Assembly (NCBI GenBank): GCA_964644655.1
Contig: CAZXYA010000606.1
Coordinates: 1-5,384 of the forward strand
Source: JAFMDF01 sp964644655
Lineage (GTDB): Bacteria; Bacteroidota; Bacteroidia; Chitinophagales; Saprospiraceae
Direction of reading: 5' to 3'
Length of the DNA stretch: 5,384 bases
Part shown: positions 4,861 to 5,384 of the stretch, piece after piece
How the letters are laid out: each line of letters begins with the position of its first letter
Position numbering within the stretch: the first letter of the stretch is position 1
Notes under the pieces: model-generated
What the model was told of the DNA's origin: nothing
Database searches by the model: none
What the model saw: only the letters and a program-made list of their open reading frames with translations
Position numbers and translations under genes: made by a program

Positions 4861-5384
4861 ATGATTAAAATTGGCATCGTAGATGATGAAATACTAGCAC
4901 GTAAAGTGTTAGAAGATTATTGTTCTAAAATTAACAACTTTGAATTAGTAATAAGCACAGGAAATCCACTTGAGTTTGTCAATTTCTCTCAGCAAAACGA
5001 AGTTGATCTCCTATTTCTTGATATAGAAATGCCTGAACTTAGTGGTATGGAGATTTTGCGTTCTATGATAAAACCACCTAAAGTTATTTTAACTACGGCT
5101 TATTCTGAGTATGCATTAGAAAGTTATAATTATGGTGTGGTAGATTATCTCTTGAAACCTATAAAAATTGAACGTTTTTTGAAAGCGATAAACAAAGTTT
5201 CCGCTTCAAAAATAACACCAGCTAAAAAAGATAGAAGAAGTGAAGAACTTCAAATAAAACATGATGGCATGCCTGTTAATATTTCATTTAAATCAATTCT
5301 GTACATTCAGAGTTTTGGCAACTATTTGAAAATATTTACAGACTCAAGAATGTACCTAATCTCCGAATCACTTATTAATATTAC
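4861..5384 (+). CDS. LytTR-family response regulator, cut by right edge
   Basis: The frame opens at ATG 4861, three bases after the kinase stop, and stays open to the window end (174 full codons). Residues 1-115 form a receiver domain: acidic pocket VDDE (Asp8, Asp9), phospho-acceptor Asp54 in LFLDIEMPELSG, switch Thr78 in LTTAYSEYAL, and Lys99 in DYLLKPI. After a basic linker (about 116-128), a LytTR DNA-binding domain begins near residue 130, with the typical FKSILYIQSFGNYLKIFT stretch (143-160). The rest of the LytTR domain, including most of the DNA-contacting part, lies beyond the edge. It is expected to be phosphorylated by the adjacent kinase and to bind paired direct repeats. The target genes are unknown; the CGAGG box pairs at 624-658 and 785-819 are candidates by spacing only. 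Confidence 0.95.
   Translation, partial: MIKIGIVDDEILARKVLEDYCSKINNFELVISTGNPLEFVNFSQQNEVDLLFLDIEMPELSGMEILRSMIKPPKVILTTAYSEYALESYNYGVVDYLLKPIKIERFLKAINKVSASKITPAKKDRRSEELQIKHDGMPVNISFKSILYIQSFGNYLKIFTDSRMYLISESLINI

Overview
The window is AT-rich and Bacteroidota-like. It contains a LytS-type sensor kinase followed directly by a LytTR response regulator, a lipoprotein that joins an esterase domain to TPR and PD40 repeats, A-rich sequence rather than Shine-Dalgarno sites before most starts, and repeat-laden intergenic DNA. This is typical of Flavobacteriia, Saprospiria or related classes. The genus cannot be read from the sequence.

Layout. Positions 1-494 (minus) hold the N-terminal part of an exported putative esterase that runs off the left edge. 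Positions 495-881 have no credible gene. They hold two tandem, diverged units of about 161 bp, each with inverted termini and a pair of CGAGG boxes 21 bp apart. Positions 882-1132 (minus) are a decayed gene: a lipoprotein signal peptide joined out of frame to the C-terminal tail of a serine hydrolase. Positions 1133-1535 hold a REPIN-like element (two inverted REP-type hairpins inside 18-bp perfect inverted arms), then a second set of inverted repeats in the crossing order A-B-A'-B'. Positions 1536-3581 (minus) encode a 681-aa lipoprotein with esterase, TPR and PD40 beta-propeller parts. The 277-bp gap 3582-3858 separates it from the divergent kinase; it contains a possible 23-codon leader ORF and a palindrome. 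Positions 3859-4857 (plus) encode the LytS/YehU-type kinase, and 4861-5384 (plus) the start of its LytTR regulator, cut by the right edge.

How the parts may work together. The kinase and regulator form a two-gene operon with a 3-bp gap. The two esterases and the dead serine hydrolase make a small cluster of envelope hydrolases on the opposite strand. The 21-bp spacing of the CGAGG boxes upstream of the first esterase matches the two-helical-turn layout of LytTR operators. It is therefore possible, but unproven, that a LytTR regulator controls that esterase. The clearest unusual items are the tandem 161-bp units, the REPIN-like element, the crossing inverted repeats, and the duplicated linker flanking the esterase-TPR part of the 681-aa protein.
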